Origin: Anastatus disparis
Lineage: Eukaryota; Arthropoda; Insecta; Hymenoptera; Eupelmidae
Assembly: GCA_017163975.1 (NCBI GenBank)
Contig: JAFFSR010000033.1
Coordinates: 886,501-950,500 of the forward strand
Direction of reading: 5' to 3'
Length of the DNA: 64,000 nt
Under the pieces are notes generated by a model. The model made no database searches. It was given only the letters and a program-made list of their open reading frames with translations, and was not told where the DNA came from. Both the position numbers and the translations under genes were made by a program. Positions 20,481 through 32,278 of this stretch are shown here, piece after piece. Within the stretch, counting starts at the first letter, position 1. The number at the start of each line of letters is the position of its first letter.

Positions 20481-21327
20481 TTAGAAATTTCGTTGTCATC
20501 ATTCTTTTAAAGTGCAAATTCATAAATAAATATTAATATTAGACAAGTTTTTTATATTAAAATTACATTTAAATAAATATTAAAAAATTAATGAAACTCA
20601 AAGAGCTCTATGAGAAAGCATTACGCCAAAGCACTTGGCAGCGTTTTTGTTATGAACTATCTTCAAATAAAATACCATTTAATTTAGATACCGCCGTGAT
20701 TGAACTTCGAAAAAACTCACAAATAGCAGAACAAAAAAAGATCATGATGATGTATCGTAAACAAAAGAATTTAAATCTTGAAATTTTCCCAATGAAAATT
20801 GACAATGACATTTCAGATAAAAATTTTTAAAACCAAATGATGATTTAATGGATTTCGACGATATTCATCTAAATTATAACAATGATGAAATTATGACTAA
20901 TGAGATTAAATTAAATCAAGAAAAAAAGAGATTTAAAAGAAATAGACGACGAAGAAGCTTTATGTATTACAGGATTTAATAGAAAAATGGTAACAGTACA
21001 ATCAAATAAATATCGAAAAAATTCAATAAAAGACAAGATCTCAAAAATGCAGGAAAAAAAGTAATGATAAATTTAAACAAATACTTGTCAATGAGGCTTT
21101 CCGTTAGAAAAAAGCTTAAAGTTATATAAAAATGAAGAAAAAACAACCAAATAAATATAAAGAGAAATCAGAAAAAACAAAGATAACGAAAATATAATTT
21201 AAGAAAAAAAATAGTAGTGATGTATTGGAACAAATACGTGCGAATGAGGCTTCACGTAAAAAAGAAGCCTATATAAAAATGGGAGATAAACAACCAAATA
21301 AATATAAAGAAAAGTTAGAAAATAGTA
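20481..21327 (+). pseudogene. Helitron N-terminal region remnant (KELYEKALRQSTWQRF frame and charged repeats)
   Basis: The ATG at 20591 opens an 80-codon frame beginning MKLKELYEKALRQSTWQRFC and running through LRKNSQIAEQKKIMMMYRKQ. It then decays, but recognisable pieces continue in shifting phases: an Asp/Glu/Lys-rich part and at least two copies of a unit like QIRANEASRKKEAYIKMG followed by QPNKYKEK. The same unit is repeated in the minus-strand Helitron near 50.4-50.7 kb, and AEQKKIM..MYRKQK recurs near 52.0 kb. It is therefore the N-terminal, lysine-rich, repeat-containing segment of that Helitron protein. Its function is unknown; the composition suggests nucleic-acid binding. A palindromic element interrupts it at 21328. 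Confidence 0.55.
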
Positions 21328-21893
21328 ACTAGTAGAGGATCTCTTGTTTGCGTCACGGATCTTGCTGTAACTTTCGGAAATGTTTTTATACATAAAATCA
21401 TAGAAAAAACCGCGAGAATTCGGTCTAATGCTCAATCATTACAAGATTATGAGCTATTTTGTTCAATTTCTTTGAATAATCATTGTTTATAATATTGAAT
21501 ATTACTCCTCAGTGGAAGCTTGGCAGTTGAGTCTGTGAAATTCTAGTAGAAGTTGAGATAACCCATTCAATTAAAAAAAACGTGTTTAAAAAGCTTGACC
21601 CATTTAAAAGTCACGGAGAAATAAAAATTGTTATAAAAATTAGCATAAAATTAAACTTGAATTTTCATAAAATTATTGTTCGGATTTTTTTCATGTTTTT
21701 CATTTTGCTATAGCTTTTGAACGGGTTGAACTTTTCAAACACGTTTTTTTTATCAAAAGGATTTAATCTTAACTTTCACTGAAATCTTGCAGAATCAACT
21801 GCCAAGCTTCCACCGAGGAGTAATATTCAATATTATAAACAATGATTTTTCAAAGGAATTGAACAAAATATCTCATAATCTTAGAATGATCGC
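21328..21893. mobile_element. Palindromic (foldback) element inside Helitron sequence
   Basis: The left arm is ACTAGTAGAGGATCTC... with AAGATTATGAGCTATTTTGT and AATATTACTCCTCAGTGGAA. The right arm is the reverse complement, ending about 21893 and lacking the outermost part of the left arm. The loop is near 21640-21700. The arms resemble those at 34861-35494 and 40679-41284 (shared ATCACGGAT..., TAACTTT..., ATAAAATCAT..., CGGTC(T/C)AA(C/T)GCTC), so it belongs to one family. No coding potential. Confidence 0.7.
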
Positions 21894-22186
21894 GCTAAAA
21901 AAAAATTTATAGAAAATTCAAAAATAAACAATATAATGAATATGAGAAAATCAAAAATCAAAAATTGCAAAATGCAGATATTATTAACAAAACACAAATA
22001 AATAATGATTTCTACCAATTGAAAGAATTATGAATAAGATGTAAACTATAAAAAATTGAAGAGAATCAACATTTAAACAACAATATCACAGTAAATGAAC
22101 TGAAACTCGGCCAACTACTTTGGCGCAATAATTTCTCATGGAGCTCATTAAATTGAGTAATTTGATTTTATTTTTTTAAATGTGAT
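21894..22186 (+). pseudogene. Helitron charged-region remnant, continued
   Basis: In one phase the sequence reads QYNEYEKIKNQKLQNADII, close to QYNEYERIVQIKNQKMENADII at 50.2 kb on the minus strand. It is therefore the continuation of the same Helitron after the inserted palindrome. Several stops follow. The product's role is unknown. Confidence 0.5.
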
Positions 22187-22605
22187 TTAAGGGGATGACG
22201 GAGCTCGTCGCCTTTAAAATAATTCATTAATATTTTAATTCCAAATTCACGAATAAATGATACGTTACATCGAGTTCTTTTATTACAGTAAGAAAATTTG
22301 TAATATTAAACTTGAGTGCGGACAACTTACAGAATTTACTAAAACACTGTACATAAAAAGTTATAAACAATTTTTCGAAATATAGTATTTTGAAGTTAGG
22401 TTTATCGAGCTCAATATCTGATTTCCATTCCAAACTTATAAAAAAATAACAAGCTCAAATCATTTTTTATTTTAATAAAAATTATTGTATTAACATAGTT
22501 TTAGTGCGGATCAGCTATTACAATTGTTTTAATTCCAAATTTAAAAAGATATCAATAAAATAATAAAATCAAAAATTGTGTCCAGCAGCTCCGACATCCC
22601 GTCAA
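22187..22605. mobile_element. TTAA-type inverted-repeat element
   Basis: The left end TTAAGGGGATGACGGAGCT (22187 on) is the inverse of the right end AGCTCCGACATCCCGTCAA (to 22605), with TCAA instead of TTAA on the right. The interior is imperfectly palindromic. It is closely related to the element at 51367-51779 in its ends and in interior phrases (GTGCGGAC, AAGTT(A)GG). Non-coding. A piggyBac-like TTAA target is inferred. Confidence 0.6.
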
Positions 22606-22799
22606 ATGTAAAATACAATTTCTATTAAAAAAATTAGTGAATGTGAAAGAATGATTAGAAAATAAGAAAAGAGAGACAAGGATAGATGAAAATAGGGTAA
22701 AAATGAGGGTTAATCTGAGATAGAAAGACAGAGAGGAAGTGAGGAAGTAAGAAAAGAGTTAATAAAAGCGTTAAATCAGAAATCAAAAGAAGTGATCAA

Positions 22800-23327
22800 A
22801 AAGCTACGCTGAAAAAATTATTTTTTAAAAGCTTGTTTTATAAATACAGCAGCAAATAACTTGTATACAAATTTCAGAACAAATCTATCGAGTAGTTTAC
22901 GTAAAATGGAAAAAAAATGAAAACTTTTGAGAAAAATTTTGTTTATTTTCTGAAATTAAAACTACGCTAAGGAAATCGGTTTTTAAAAGTCATCCTTCAT
23001 TTGGCAGTTGCAAATAATTTCCATGCAAATTCATCAAGTAATTTACGTAAAATATAAAAAATGAAAAATCGAAAATTTTTTAAAAAGTTATCAAATGGCT
23101 CTTAAAAGAACTACTCTATGAAAACCAATTTTCAATAGCTTTCCGCCTTCTTAGACAAAATAATAGATAGTTTGCAAAATTTGAAGCAAATCCATCAATT
23201 AATTTTTTAAATAAATAACATTTTTTTTCAAAATTTCTTTCTCAAAATTTTCAAAATGCTCTAAAATTAAAACTACGCTAGTAAAATTCATTGTTGAAAA
23301 TTTCCCTTCATTCGGCTGTCGCAAATA
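22800..23327. repeat. ~165-bp array, inverted orientation, left of giant foldback
   Basis: The units contain AAATCTATCGAGTAGTTTACGTAAAA, the reverse complement of the landmark of the 19.6-kb array. It continues seamlessly at 32279-33240 once the giant foldback element is removed. The preceding 22606-22799 is a purine-rich noncoding stretch. Confidence 0.7.
23317..23327. repeat. Target-site duplication, left copy
   Basis: TGTCGCAAATA, repeated exactly at 32268-32278 immediately outside the other end of the giant foldback element. Confidence 0.75.
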
Positions 23328-23339
23328 CGTCTATTACGC

Positions 23340-24856
23340 TGGCACAGCCACTATACAACGCCACTACCTAACCATTACCATATTTTGTTGCTAATTTGTT
23401 GCTAATTTGTTACGAAAAAATCAATTTTGTTGCTCTAGCCGTTCCCGAGAAACACGGGCCGTGCTAGCGTAAGTCTTACGCTAGCAAGGCCACTACTGTG
23501 ACTCTTATTCTAATTAAGATATTTTAATTATTCGAACAGCATAATTTGTTGCTAATTTGTTGCTGAAAGATGATGTTTTCGAAAATTCGAAAACAATAGA
23601 ATTTGACCCTAATACCGACATCAGGCCCAGTTGAATTTCAAGAAATCAGTTATTTTTCAGGGTATGACTAAAACTAAAGAGTAATAATTTGTTGCTAATT
23701 TGTTGCTGAAAGATGATGTTTTCCAAAATTCGAAAACAATAGAATTTGACCCTAATATCGACATCAGGCCCAGTTGAATTTCAAGAAATCAGTTATTTTT
23801 CAGAGTATGACTTAAACTGATGAGTAATAATTTGTTGCTAATTTTTTGCTGAAAGATGATGTTTTCCAAAATTCGAACACAATAGTATTTGACGACAATA
23901 CCGACATCAGGCCCAGTTGAATTTTAAGAAATCAGTTATTTTTCAGAGTATGACTAAAACTTATGAGTAATCATTTGTTGCTAATCTGTTGCTGATAATT
24001 CCACCTTGAAACAATTTCTTTGCTCCAACCGTTCCCGAGAAACACGGGCCCTGCTAGCGTAAGTCTTACGCTAGCAAGACTACTGCTGTAACTCTTGTTC
24101 TAATTAAGATATTTTAACTATTCGAACGGCATAATTTGTTGCTAATTTGTTGCTGAAAGATGATATATTCCAAAATTCGAAAACAATAGTATTTGACCCT
24201 AATACCGACATCAGGCCCAGTTGAATTTCAAGAAATCAGTTATTTTTCAGGGTATGACTAAAACTAAAGATTAATAATTTGTTGCTAATTTGTTGCTGAA
24301 AGATGATGTTTTCCAAAATTCGAAAACAATAGTATTTGACCCTAATACCGACTTTAGGCCCAGTTGAATTTTAAGAAATCAGTTATTTTTCAGAGTATGA
24401 CTAAAACTGATAAGTAATAATTTGTTGCTGATAATTCCACCTTGAAACATTTTTTTTGCTCCAGTTGTTCCCGAGAAACACGGGCCCTGCTAGCGTAAGT
24501 CTTAGGCTAGCAAGGCTACTGCTGTAACTTTGGTTTTAATTAATATATTTTAAAGATTCCAACGGCATAATTTGTTGCTAATTTGTTGCTGAAAGATGAT
24601 ATTTCCCAAAATTTGAAAACAATATTATTTGACCGTAATACCGACATCAGGCCCAGTTAAATTTTAAGAAATCAAGTATTTTTCATAGTATGACTAAAAC
24701 TGATGAGTAATAATTTGTTGCTAATTTGTTGCTGATGATTCCACCTTGAAACAATTTTTTTGCTCTAGCCGCTCCCGAGAAACACGGGCCGTGCTAGCGT
24801 AAGTCTTACGCTAGCAAGGCCACTGCTGTAACTCTTGTTCTAATTAAGATATTTTT
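23340..24856. repeat. Left-arm satellite array of the giant foldback
   Basis: Monomers of about 150 bp, each bearing TTTGTTGCTAATTTGTTGCT and, in one type, ATACCGACATCAGGCCCAGT. A second type has CCGTTCCCGAGAAACACGGG followed by a perfect inverted repeat with 11-bp arms (GCTAGCGTAAG, one-base centre). The palindrome type occurs near 23463, 24053, 24489 and 24793. Confidence 0.8.
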
Positions 24857-25905
24857 CCGCATTCTAACCCCAAAATCGCAACTTCTTTTCTCATTTTTGG
24901 CTCTCATGCGAAAAAAATCATTATTAACCTCTGGTGTAAAGGCTGTTTTACAAAACTCGTTACGTAAATCCAGCCTTTTTACCCCAGGTTAATAATGTAC
25001 TATTATAGCACTGCGTGAGCTAAATCCGCGTTTTCTACACCATTTAGCGGGAGCTAAGTACAACTTTTTTGAACTGTGTAAAAAAGTACTACTGTAATAT
25101 ATTTCACACTTTATTATACTGTTCGAAAAAGTAATCATATCGAAATCACGCGTCACAATCACTCTTTGTACGTTTGTTAATACGTAGAAATATCTTTTCA
25201 CCTATAATAACACGTAGACAATCAACCAAAAAATATAAATACCTCAATAAAGAATTAAAAGCATCAAGAAAACGAAAACTATAGTTTATAAATTCTTATT
25301 GTGCCATGAGTTGTCGAAATATATAAAACCTCTGTGAGCGCGCATGCGTGTACAGTGTATACAGCCTAACGATGAGAAAGAGAGAGATGCATATATGAAA
25401 AATGAACTAGATGCTTCGCTTCGTCCGACTTATGTATACATAAATCTGAATAATCGGCAAGATTTTGTTAGCATATTGTATTTAATTATTAATAAAATAT
25501 CAGTGATATTAATAATTATCAATATAATTTCACACTCTAAAAATGCTTTTGAAATCATTTTTACTTTTCTTATTTGTTTGTGAAGGGTTTAGTTTTGATA
25601 ATGTATATAATTTTCATTTTTTTCGAATTATCGTTCGTAGAGTGCATAGTTTTGTTGATATATAGCGTTCGTTTTTATTTACGAATTATCATTCGTGGAG
25701 CGTATAGATTTCGTTGAAATTTATTTTCTATAGTATAGATTACGTGTGGTGGATTTATCTCACACGTGCTATAAAATAATATACGATTCGTATGCTCGAA
25801 GTGGTCCTCTCACATGACGTGCTTAACACCCTCGCTGCGCTTGGGTGCTAACTGCGCGCTGTGTTAAAAAGGACCACTTAGAGCACGTGTATCGTAATGT
25901 ACTAT
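24857..25905. other. Insertion in the left arm, origin unknown
   Basis: The satellite phase breaks at ATTAAGATATTTT (24856) and resumes at ATTCGAACGGCATAATTT (about 25910). The inserted DNA has small inverted repeats (24923-24993; 25782-25894). The frames at 24989-25201 and 25344-25583 have no recognisable domain. A 12-bp direct repeat AATGTACTATTA at 24994-25005 and 25896-25907 may bound part of it. Confidence 0.35.
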
Positions 25906-26769
25906 TAACGATTCGAACGGCATAATTTGTTGATGAAAGATAACATTTTCCGAAATTCGAAAACAATAGTATTTGAATCAAGTTTAGTTTATTTCTGCCG
26001 CCCAGTATTTGCTGCACGAGCGAGAGGGGTACTACTGGCTGGCGGCGGCAGGAATGAATAGCAGATGCACTAGTTCTTTTATTTATAAGAGAAAGAGAGA
26101 GAGAAAGAGTTAGAGTTAGAAAAAAGAGGGTCTCGCGAAGCGCGCCCGAGATTGACTGCGGTTCGAGCAACAAATTCGCCCCGTATTAATCCTTCTTACT
26201 CCCAAATGGCGTAGATGATTTTATGTCGTTGTAGCAGGTATGAGGGACTATCAAATTATAAATGTGCAAATTCGCTATCCTTCTTTCTTTTGATTTGAAT
26301 TTGAATAAACGTATGGTAACAGTGTAGACGCGGATCGTCTGCGAAACCGTCATTAATGTGTCACAAATTTGACAAGCTGACCACGCATATCACGCACATG
26401 TTATAATTAATGTTTTTTTTTCACTGTCTCACTTTCACTATAATAATAATTTTGTTGTTATTTATACTAATTTTTTTTCATTATTTGCACTAATTTTTTT
26501 GTATGATTAATCAATTTTTTAAAGAACAAAATGTGAAAAGAAAAAACAAAACACGCCGATTAAACTAACCAATTTTACGACTTCGACGATCGCTTCAGAG
26601 CTAATTACTACCTTGTAGTATAGATGACTCCATACGTCACCATGTGAGGTATAGAATCATCTATATTTTTTAATGTGAAGTATAGCAAACTGAATATAGT
26701 TGTGCTACGAATTAAAATGTATGTAACCTCAATACCCATTTAACTAGCTAACCTTGAACTAGAAATTCC

Positions 26770-27415
26770 TTTCAAGTTCAAGGTGCGCATTTTTGGAACT
26801 CCCTACCTGCTGATATTAAAAATCTTCCATCAATCGGCAGGTTTAAAGCCGCTCTGAGGAGGTTTTTACTCGACCTCGATTAAACAGTATTATTTTCGGA
26901 CTATATCATATGTGTTAATTTATTATGTGATGTACCCTTTATAGATTTAAGGCATGATTGTATTTATTGGCGTGTATGTAGGATGTGTGTGCATAGAGTG
27001 AATGATTATATTTTTATCAGATTGACTTGTATATTACTGTACATTCAACTTGCTGTGATTTTAACTTACTGTATACTGCTGATATTTCGACTGCGCTCTT
27101 TACACGCTTGATTTTATGTAATTATTTTGACTGATTGATATTGAGACTAATTTTTAACTATATTATTTATACTTTTTGCATGTATTTATTCGTGTTATCT
27201 GTGATATCGCTTTTATTTAATTTATTGACTTACTATTACAGTATTACTATCTCTATTATGTTTTATGACTGTGATATCATACTGTACTATTTTGATTTTA
27301 TATGTACAAGGCTATTTAAAGTATTTTTATGTATTTTTTCAACTTTATTTGTAATTTTTCACGCTTTTTTGTAATTATAATACAAAATAAACAATATCTA
27401 ATATCTAATAACTAG
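26770..27415 (+). pseudogene. LINE 3' end: C-terminus of ORF2 and 3' UTR
   Basis: In phase with the TAA at 26881-26883 the sequence reads FQVQGAHFWNSLPADIKNL, then a run ending RFKAALRRFLLDLD. This is the usual C-terminus of reverse-transcriptase ORF2 in CR1/jockey-like LINEs. About 500 bp of AT-rich 3' UTR follow, ending in the short repeats ATCTAATATCTAATA near 27400, a typical LINE 3' tail. A related C-terminus occurs on the minus strand at 33858-33953. The copy is 5'-truncated as expected for target-primed insertion. The frame at 27135-27374 lies in the UTR and is not coding. Confidence 0.65.
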
Positions 27416-27446
27416 CTTTGTACATACAACGCCGAATACCTGATAC

Positions 27447-27449
<3 letters not shown>

Positions 27450-27497
<48 letters not shown>
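27450..27497. repeat. TA microsatellite
   Basis: Uninterrupted alternating TA of about 48 bases right after the LINE tail. Confidence 0.9.
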
Positions 27498-27505
<8 letters not shown>

Positions 27506-28149
27506 TTATATAGCTAAAACAACTCATACGCCTCCTGTTCGCACCTCCCACGCTTCAAGAGAAAAAATCTCTCGCGAAGAAAACGTTGCGAAGAAACAGA
27601 ACTTGACCTAACCGTAACCATTGGTGGAGATGTAAGCTCGTATTATAAACTCAGCAATTCTTACTTAAATTCATTACTATTTAAATTACAATTATGAATT
27701 CGAATCAAATATATATAATATAATTATTTTGTACTAATAGAATACATAATAAAAATGTAAAAATCTATAGTTACAATTAAAACAAATCTATATATAAATT
27801 TCGCCCAAGGTTTGGACAAAAAAATTTTATTTGAATATGTTTTTTTTAGTTTTTACAATAGAACTTATTTAGTCATAACCTGTCAAACACATTATAATGC
27901 AATGAATGCTATGCATCTAAAAATTCGTTAATATGTTATGTATTTCTTTCGACTTTTAAACATAAAAGTCGAAAAAGAACGTATCTAAAAACTTTTGAAA
28001 TCCAAAATTTATGAAAAGTTAGATTTGAAAAGCTTTATTAACGTAATATGTCATTTTTATACTCTCATTTCGTTGCTGACGAGATGTATTATATCATGCA
28101 GCAAATGCTGGGTGGCAGAAATACTAATTAGTAATTAATTGGAATTACT

Positions 28150-31100
28150 AATTAGTTTTAGTCATACCCTGAAAAATAACTGATTTCTCAAAATTCAACT
28201 GGGCCTGATGTCGGTATTAGGGTCAAATTCTATTGTTTTCGAATTTTGGAAAATATCATCTTTCAGCAACAAATTAGCAACAAATTATGCCGTTCGAATA
28301 GTTAAAATATCTCAATTATAACAAGAGTTACAGCAGTGGCCTTGCTAGCGTAAGACTTACGCTAACATGACTCGTGTTTCTCGGGAACGGCCGGAGCAAA
28401 GAAATTGTTTCAAGGTGGAATTATCAGCAACAAATTAGCAACAAATTATTACTCTTTAATTTTAGTCATACCCTGAAAAATAACTGATTTCTTGAAATTC
28501 AACTGGGCCTGATGTCAGTATTAGGGTCAAATTCTATTGTTTCCGAATTTCGGAAAATATCATCTTTCAGCAACAAATTAGCAACAAATTATGCCGTTTG
28601 AATAGTTAAAATATCTTAATTAGAACAAGAGTTACAGCAGTGGCCTTGCTAGCGTAAGACTTACGCTAGCACGGCCCGTGTTCCTCGGGAACGGCCAGAG
28701 CCAAAAAATGGTTCCAAGGTGGAATTATCACTAACGAATTAGCAACAAATTATTACTCATTAGTTTAAGTCATACTCTGAGAAATAACTGATTTCTTAAA
28801 ATTTAACTGGGCCTGATTTCGGTATTGTTGTCCAATAGTATTGTGTACAAATTTTGGAAAACATCATCTTTCAGCAACAAATTAGCAACAAATTATAACT
28901 TATCAGTTATAGTCATACTCTGAAAAATAACTGATTCCTTAAAATTCAACTGGGCCTGATGTCGGTATTAGGGTCAAATACTATTGTTTTCGAATTTTGG
29001 AAAACATCATCTTTCAGCAACAAATTAGCAACAAATTATTACTCTTTAGTTTTAGTCATACCCTGAAAAATAACTGATTTCTTGAAATTTAACTGGGCCT
29101 GATGTTGGTGTTAGGGTCAAATTCTATTATTTTCGAATTTTGCAAAACATCATCTTTCAGCAACAAATTAGCAACAAATCATGCTGTTCGAATCTTTAAA
29201 ATATCTTAATTAGAACCAGAGTTACAGCAGTGGCCTTGCTAGCGTAAGACTTACGCTAACATGACTCGTGTTCCTCGGGAACGGCCGGAGCAAAGAAATT
29301 GTTTCAAGGTGGAATTATCAGCAACAAATTAGCAACAAATTATTACTCATTACTTCAAGTCATACTCTGAAAAATAACTGATTTCTTAAAATTCAACTGG
29401 GCCTGATGTCGGTATTGTTGTCAAATACGATTGTGTTCGAATTTTGGAAAACATCATCTTTCAGCAACAAATTAGCAACAAATTATTACTCATCAGTATT
29501 AGTCATACTCTGAAAAATAACTGATTTCTTAAAATTCAACTGGGCCTGATGTCGGTATTAGGGTCAAATACTATTGTTTTCGAATTTTGGAAAACATCAT
29601 CTTTCAGCAACAAATTAGCAACAAATTATGTCGTTCGAATCTTTAAAATATCTTAATTAGAACCAGAGTTACAGCAGTGGCCTTGCTAGCGTAAGACTTA
29701 CGCTAACATGACTCGTGTTCCTCGGGAACGGCCGGAGCAAAGAAATTGTTTCAAGGTGGAATTATCAGCAACAAATTAGCAACAAATTATTACTCATTAC
29801 TTCAAGTCATACTCTGAAAAATAACTGATTTCTTAAAATTCAACTGGGCCTGATGTCGGTATTGTTGTCAAATACGATTGTGTTCGAATTTTGGAAAACA
29901 TCATCTTTCAGCAACAAATTAGCAACAAATTATTACTCATCAGTTTTAGTCATACTCTGAAAAATAACTGATTTCTTAAAATTCAACTGGGCCTGATGTC
30001 GGTATTAGGGTCAAATACTATTGTTTTCGAATTTTGGAAAACATCATCTTTCAGCAACAAATTAGCAACAAATTATGTCGTTCGAATCTTTAAAATATCT
30101 TAATTAGAACCAGAGTTACAGCAGTGGCCTTGCTAGCGTAAGACTTACGCTAACATGACTCGTGTTTCTCGGGAACGGCCGGAGCAAAGACATTGTCTCA
30201 AGGTGGAATTATCAGCAACAAATTAGCAACAAATTATTACTCATCAGTTTTAGTCATACTTTGAAAAATAACTGATTTTTTAAAATTCAACTGGACCTGA
30301 TGTCGGTATTAGGGTCAAATACCATTGTGTTCGAATTTAGGAAAACATCATCTCTCAGCAACAAATTAGCAACAAATTATTACTAATCAGTTCTAGTCAT
30401 ACCCTGAAAAATAACTTATTTCTTGAAATTTAACTGGGCCTGATGTTGGTATTAGGGTCAAATTCTATTATTTTCGAATTTTGCGAAACATCATCTTTCA
30501 GCAACAAATTAGCAACAAATTATGCTGTTCGAATCTTTAAAATATCTTAATTAGAACCAGAGTTACAGCAGTGGCCTTGCTAGCGTAAGACTTACGCTAA
30601 CATGACTCGTGTTTCTCGGGAACGGCCGGAGCAAAGGAATTGTTTTAAGGTGGAATTATCAGCAACAAATTAGCAACAAATTATTACTCATTACTCCAAG
30701 TCATACTCTGAAAAATAACTGATTTCTTAAAATTCAACTGGGCCTGATGTCGGTATTGTTGTCAAATACGATTGTGTTCGAATTTTGGAAAACATCATCT
30801 TTCAGCAACGAATTAGCAACAAATTATTACTCATCATTTTTATTCATACTCTGAAAAATAACTGATTTCATAAAATTCAACTGGGCCTGATGTCGGTATT
30901 AGGGTCAAATACTATTGTTTTCGAATTTTGGAACATCATCTTTCAGCAACAAATTATGTCGTTCAAATCTTTAAAATATCTTAATTAGAACCAGAGTTAC
31001 AGCAGTGGCCTTGCTAGCGTAAGACCTACGCTAACATGACTCGTGTTTCTCGGGAACGGCCGGAGCAAAGAAATTGTCACAAGGTGGAATTATCAGCAAC

Positions 31101-32240
31101 AAATTAGCAACAAATTATTACTCACCAGTTTTAGTCATACTCTGAAAAATAACTGATTTCTTAAAATTCAACTGGGCCTGATGTCGGTATTAGGGTCAAA
31201 TACTATTGTGTTCGAATTTTGGAAAACATCATCTCTTAGCAACAAATTAGCAACAAATTATTACTCATCAGTTTTAGTCATACTCTGAAAAATAATTGAT
31301 TTCTTGAAATTCAACTAGGCCTGATGTCGGTATTAGGGGCAAATTCTATTGTTTTCGAATTTTGGGAAACATCATCTTTCAGCAACAAATTAGCAACAAA
31401 TTATGCTGTTCGAATCTTTAAAATATCTTAATTAGAACCAGAGTTACAGCAGTGGCCTTGCCAGCGTAAGACTTACGCTAACATGACTCGTGTTTCTCGG
31501 GAACGGCCGGAGCAAAGGAATTGTTTCAAGGTGGAATAATCAGCAACAAATTAGCAACAAATTATTACTTTTCAGTTTTAGTCATACCCTGAAAAATAAC
31601 TGATTTCTTGAAATTCAACTGGGCCTGATGTCGGTATTAGGGTGAAACGGCTCATATCAATTCTATTTAGAATTATTAAATTGAATATGAATGTTTTATA
31701 AATAAATGAACATTATTTAAGACATAGAATGATTTCTTGTAATAATAAGTCTAAATTACGTTAAAGGTATAAGTAGGACTTCATAGTTACCGACTGAGGC
31801 CGATAACGAAGATAAGTCAAAATGTATATATACAGAGATAGTAAAATGAATATAGAAATGGAATGTTCTATTTCTGTTAATGAAAGAAGTCAAGAACTTA
31901 TAAATGTAACTTTAATCTATATTTTGGTAATTTATTATTAAAATTACCTGGCGACCGTGCATCCAGCAAAACGCGCCCGTTACAAGGGTCAAATACTATT
32001 GTTCTCTAATTTTGGAAAATATCATCTTTTAGCAACAAATTAGCAACAAATAATGCCGTTCGAATAGTTAAAATATCCTAATTAGAATAAGAGTTACAGC
32101 AGTGGCCTTACTAGCGTAAGACTTACGCTAGCACGGCCCGTGTTTCTTGGGAACGGCTAGAGCAACAAAATTGATTTTTGCGTAACATATTAGCAACTAA
32201 TTAGCAACAAAATATGGTATTGGTTAGGTAGTGGCGTTGT
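28150..32240. repeat. Right-arm satellite array with ~447-bp higher-order repeat
   Basis: Inverted relative to the left arm. The palindrome-bearing monomer (TAGCGTAAGACTTACGCTA) recurs near 28344, 28648, 29238, 29685, 30131, 30579, 31012 and 31459. From 29.2 kb on the spacing is 433-448 bp, i.e. three ~149-bp monomers per higher-order unit. Copies between 29.2 and 31.5 kb are very similar, so amplification is recent compared with the nearby elements. A solo LTR interrupts it at 31643-31984. Confidence 0.8.
31643..31984. mobile_element. Solo LTR, 342 bp
   Basis: An insertion that breaks the satellite unit between ATTAGGG and TCAAATACTATT. It starts TGAAACGG and ends CCGTTACA, i.e. TG...CA with short inverted ends, and is flanked by the 4-bp duplication AGGG (31639-31642 and 31985-31988; a following T cannot be assigned). 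Orientation is unknown. No internal retrotransposon sequence remains, so LTR-LTR recombination has removed it. The superfamily is undetermined. Confidence 0.75.
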
Positions 32241-32267
32241 CTAGTGGCTGTGCCAGGGTAATAGACG

Positions 32268-32278
32268 TGTCGCAAATA
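32268..32278. repeat. Target-site duplication, right copy
   Basis: TGTCGCAAATA, identical to 23317-23327. Confidence 0.75.

Larger units (their letters stand above)
25906..28149. other. Loop region of the giant foldback
   Basis: It starts with a short satellite piece (25910-25975). Inverted matches at 25992-26016 and 28097-28121 (TGCAGCAAATGCTGGG and complement) show that the arms pair to this point. Inside are a GC-richer stretch (26000-26400) without a convincing frame, a LINE tail (26770-27415) and a TA microsatellite (27450-27497). A small inverted motif TAGTATAGAT...ATCTATA lies near 26618-26670. Nothing resembles a transposase. Confidence 0.45.
23328..32267. mobile_element. Giant foldback element, 8.94 kb, MULE/FB-like
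   Basis: The ends are near-perfect inverted repeats: CGTCTATTACGCTGGCACAG at the left and its complement at the right with one mismatch. They extend further through CCACTACCTAACCA and its inverse. Both ends are flanked by the same 11-bp direct repeat, TGTCGCAAATA. The arms are satellite-like arrays in opposite orientation (23340-24856 left, 28150-32240 right) around a loop of about 3 kb. The combination of long repetitive inverted arms and a 9-11-bp target duplication is what Foldback elements of flies and Mutator-like elements show. No transposase is visible, so this copy is non-autonomous. Later insertions sit in the left arm (24857-25905), loop (LINE tail) and right arm (solo LTR). Confidence 0.8.

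Noticed and set aside
24989..25201. Frame in the giant foldback that might have been a transposase
   Set aside because: 70 residues, no DDE-type or zinc-finger pattern, and surrounding phases are closed.
27135..27374. 79-residue Phe/Ile/Tyr-rich frame
   Set aside because: Lies in the AT-rich 3' UTR of a LINE fragment.
28150..32240. Possible CRISPR-like array because of regular repeats with a palindrome
   Set aside because: Unit length is ~149/447 bp with no unique spacers, and the DNA is eukaryotic; it is a satellite array.
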